Positions 63,523 to 64,000 of a stretch of 64,000 nt of DNA are shown here, in pieces (positions within the stretch are counted from its first letter, which is position 1; the number at the start of each line of letters is the position of its first letter). The position numbers were made by a program, and so were the translations under genes. The stretch is taken from the NCBI RefSeq assembly GCF_015709515.1, contig NZ_JADNQZ010000058.1:124001-188000 (forward strand), read 5' to 3'. Source of the DNA: Methylocystis sp. H62 (GTDB taxonomy: Bacteria; Pseudomonadota; Alphaproteobacteria; Rhizobiales; Beijerinckiaceae). Under the pieces are notes generated by a model that saw only the letters and a program-made list of their open reading frames with translations, had not been told where the DNA came from and ran no database searches.

Positions 63523-64000
63523 ATGCTTGCACCGCATATCGGCTCGATGGCTTCCGCCCCCGTCCGTCTCCCGCCTCACGCCCCCGGCATGCGCATCGGC
63601 CTCTTCGGTGGGTCGTTCGATCCGCCGCATGAAGGCCATGCGCTGGTCTCGCGCCTCGCGTTGACGCGTCTTCGGCTCGATCGGCTGTGGTGGATCGTCT
63701 CGCCCGGCAATCCGCTTAAGGACGCGCGCCAACTGCCGTCAATCGACGTGCGAATAGCGGCCGCAAAAAAAATTCTGCCCGATCCGCGGGTCGCCTTCAC
63801 CGGATTCGAGGCTGAGATCGGCGCGCGCTACACATGCGACACGCTCGAATTTCTGCACGCGCATTGTCCGGGCGTGCGTTTCGTCTGGATCATGGGCGCG
63901 GATAATCTTTTGCAGTTTCATCGCTGGCGGCGATGGAAGGATATTGCGCAAAGCATGCCCATCGCCGTCATCGACCGGCCGGGCGCGACGCTCAAAGCCG
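63523..64000 (+). CDS. nadD: nicotinate-nucleotide adenylyltransferase (3' partial)
   Basis: The 159 residues visible show the nucleotidyltransferase signature GLFGGSFDPPHEGHALVS (GSFDPPHxGH) and WWIVSPGNPLKD, VWIMGADNLLQFHRW. The enzyme makes deamido-NAD from nicotinate mononucleotide and ATP. ATG 63523 or the in-frame ATG 63547 (MASAPVRLPPHAPGMRIG) could start it, and ATG 63589 would give MRIGLFGG. No strong ribosome-binding site decides it. The gene runs past the end of the window. Confidence 0.93.
   Translation, partial: MLAPHIGSMASAPVRLPPHAPGMRIGLFGGSFDPPHEGHALVSRLALTRLRLDRLWWIVSPGNPLKDARQLPSIDVRIAAAKKILPDPRVAFTGFEAEIGARYTCDTLEFLHAHCPGVRFVWIMGADNLLQFHRWRRWKDIAQSMPIAVIDRPGATLKA

Overview
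This window is high-GC chromosomal DNA of an alphaproteobacterium, most likely a member of the Rhizobiales (Hyphomicrobiales). The support is gene content and local order: sdhE directly upstream of mfd, a short RNase D followed by lptC-lptA, lgt-midA-pgeF with overlapping ends, DUF2336, DUF1491, DUF3772/MscS and DUF3175 genes, and a proA-nadD pair. A type II methylotroph/methanotroph (Methylocystaceae/Beijerinckiaceae) is my guess, because of the methylmalonyl-CoA mutase and the copper-related genes. No methane or methanol oxidation gene lies here, so that placement is inference.

Layout. 1-5.9 kb: small metabolic and stress genes (YheT-like hydrolase, methyltransferase, secreted GH17-like glucanase, an orphan phage-type tail-tube protein, UspA, a cytochrome c, a MOSC protein, PsiE). 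6.4-11.3 kb: methylmalonyl-CoA mutase, a DUF2254 membrane protein, a secreted Gly/Tyr-rich protein and tRNA-Asp(GTC). 11.5-19.6 kb: sdhE-mfd, then a Met/His-rich secreted protein convergent with a multicopper oxidase (probable copper handling), and a TonB-type protein. 19.8-28.3 kb: the lgt-midA-pgeF operon and a three-gene beta-oxidation set, separated by dispersed palindromic repeats. 28.6-37.9 kb: a 1200-residue Sel1/coiled-coil membrane protein, a MltB-like transglycosylase, an AI-2E-type permease, rnd, lptC-lptA and an Slt-type lipoprotein. 38.1-43.2 kb: DUF3175, an AbrB/PIN toxin-antitoxin pair, ettA, a membrane protein and purD. 43.2-51.7 kb: TPM-domain pair plus a Zur-type regulator, argG, a KamA-type aminomutase, a large MscS channel and a CAP-domain lipoprotein. 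51.8-57.2 kb: DUF2336, DUF1491, a peptidoglycan-binding protein and a histidine kinase, and coiled-coil hypotheticals. 57.3-64 kb: lepA, a lower-GC gene resembling a PD-(D/E)XK nuclease, an EamA permease, a methyltransferase, proA, a decayed higB with intact higA, and the start of nadD.

Most of the window is housekeeping. The least ordinary items are the orphan tail-tube gene (3.2 kb), the AT-richer nuclease-like gene after lepA (59.2 kb), the higBA module between proA and nadD whose toxin is wrecked while its antitoxin is intact (63.1-63.5 kb), the Met/His-rich copper module (15.7-18.3 kb), the absence of lptB after lptA, and three families of dispersed inverted repeats. I did not find a clear new multi-gene system.
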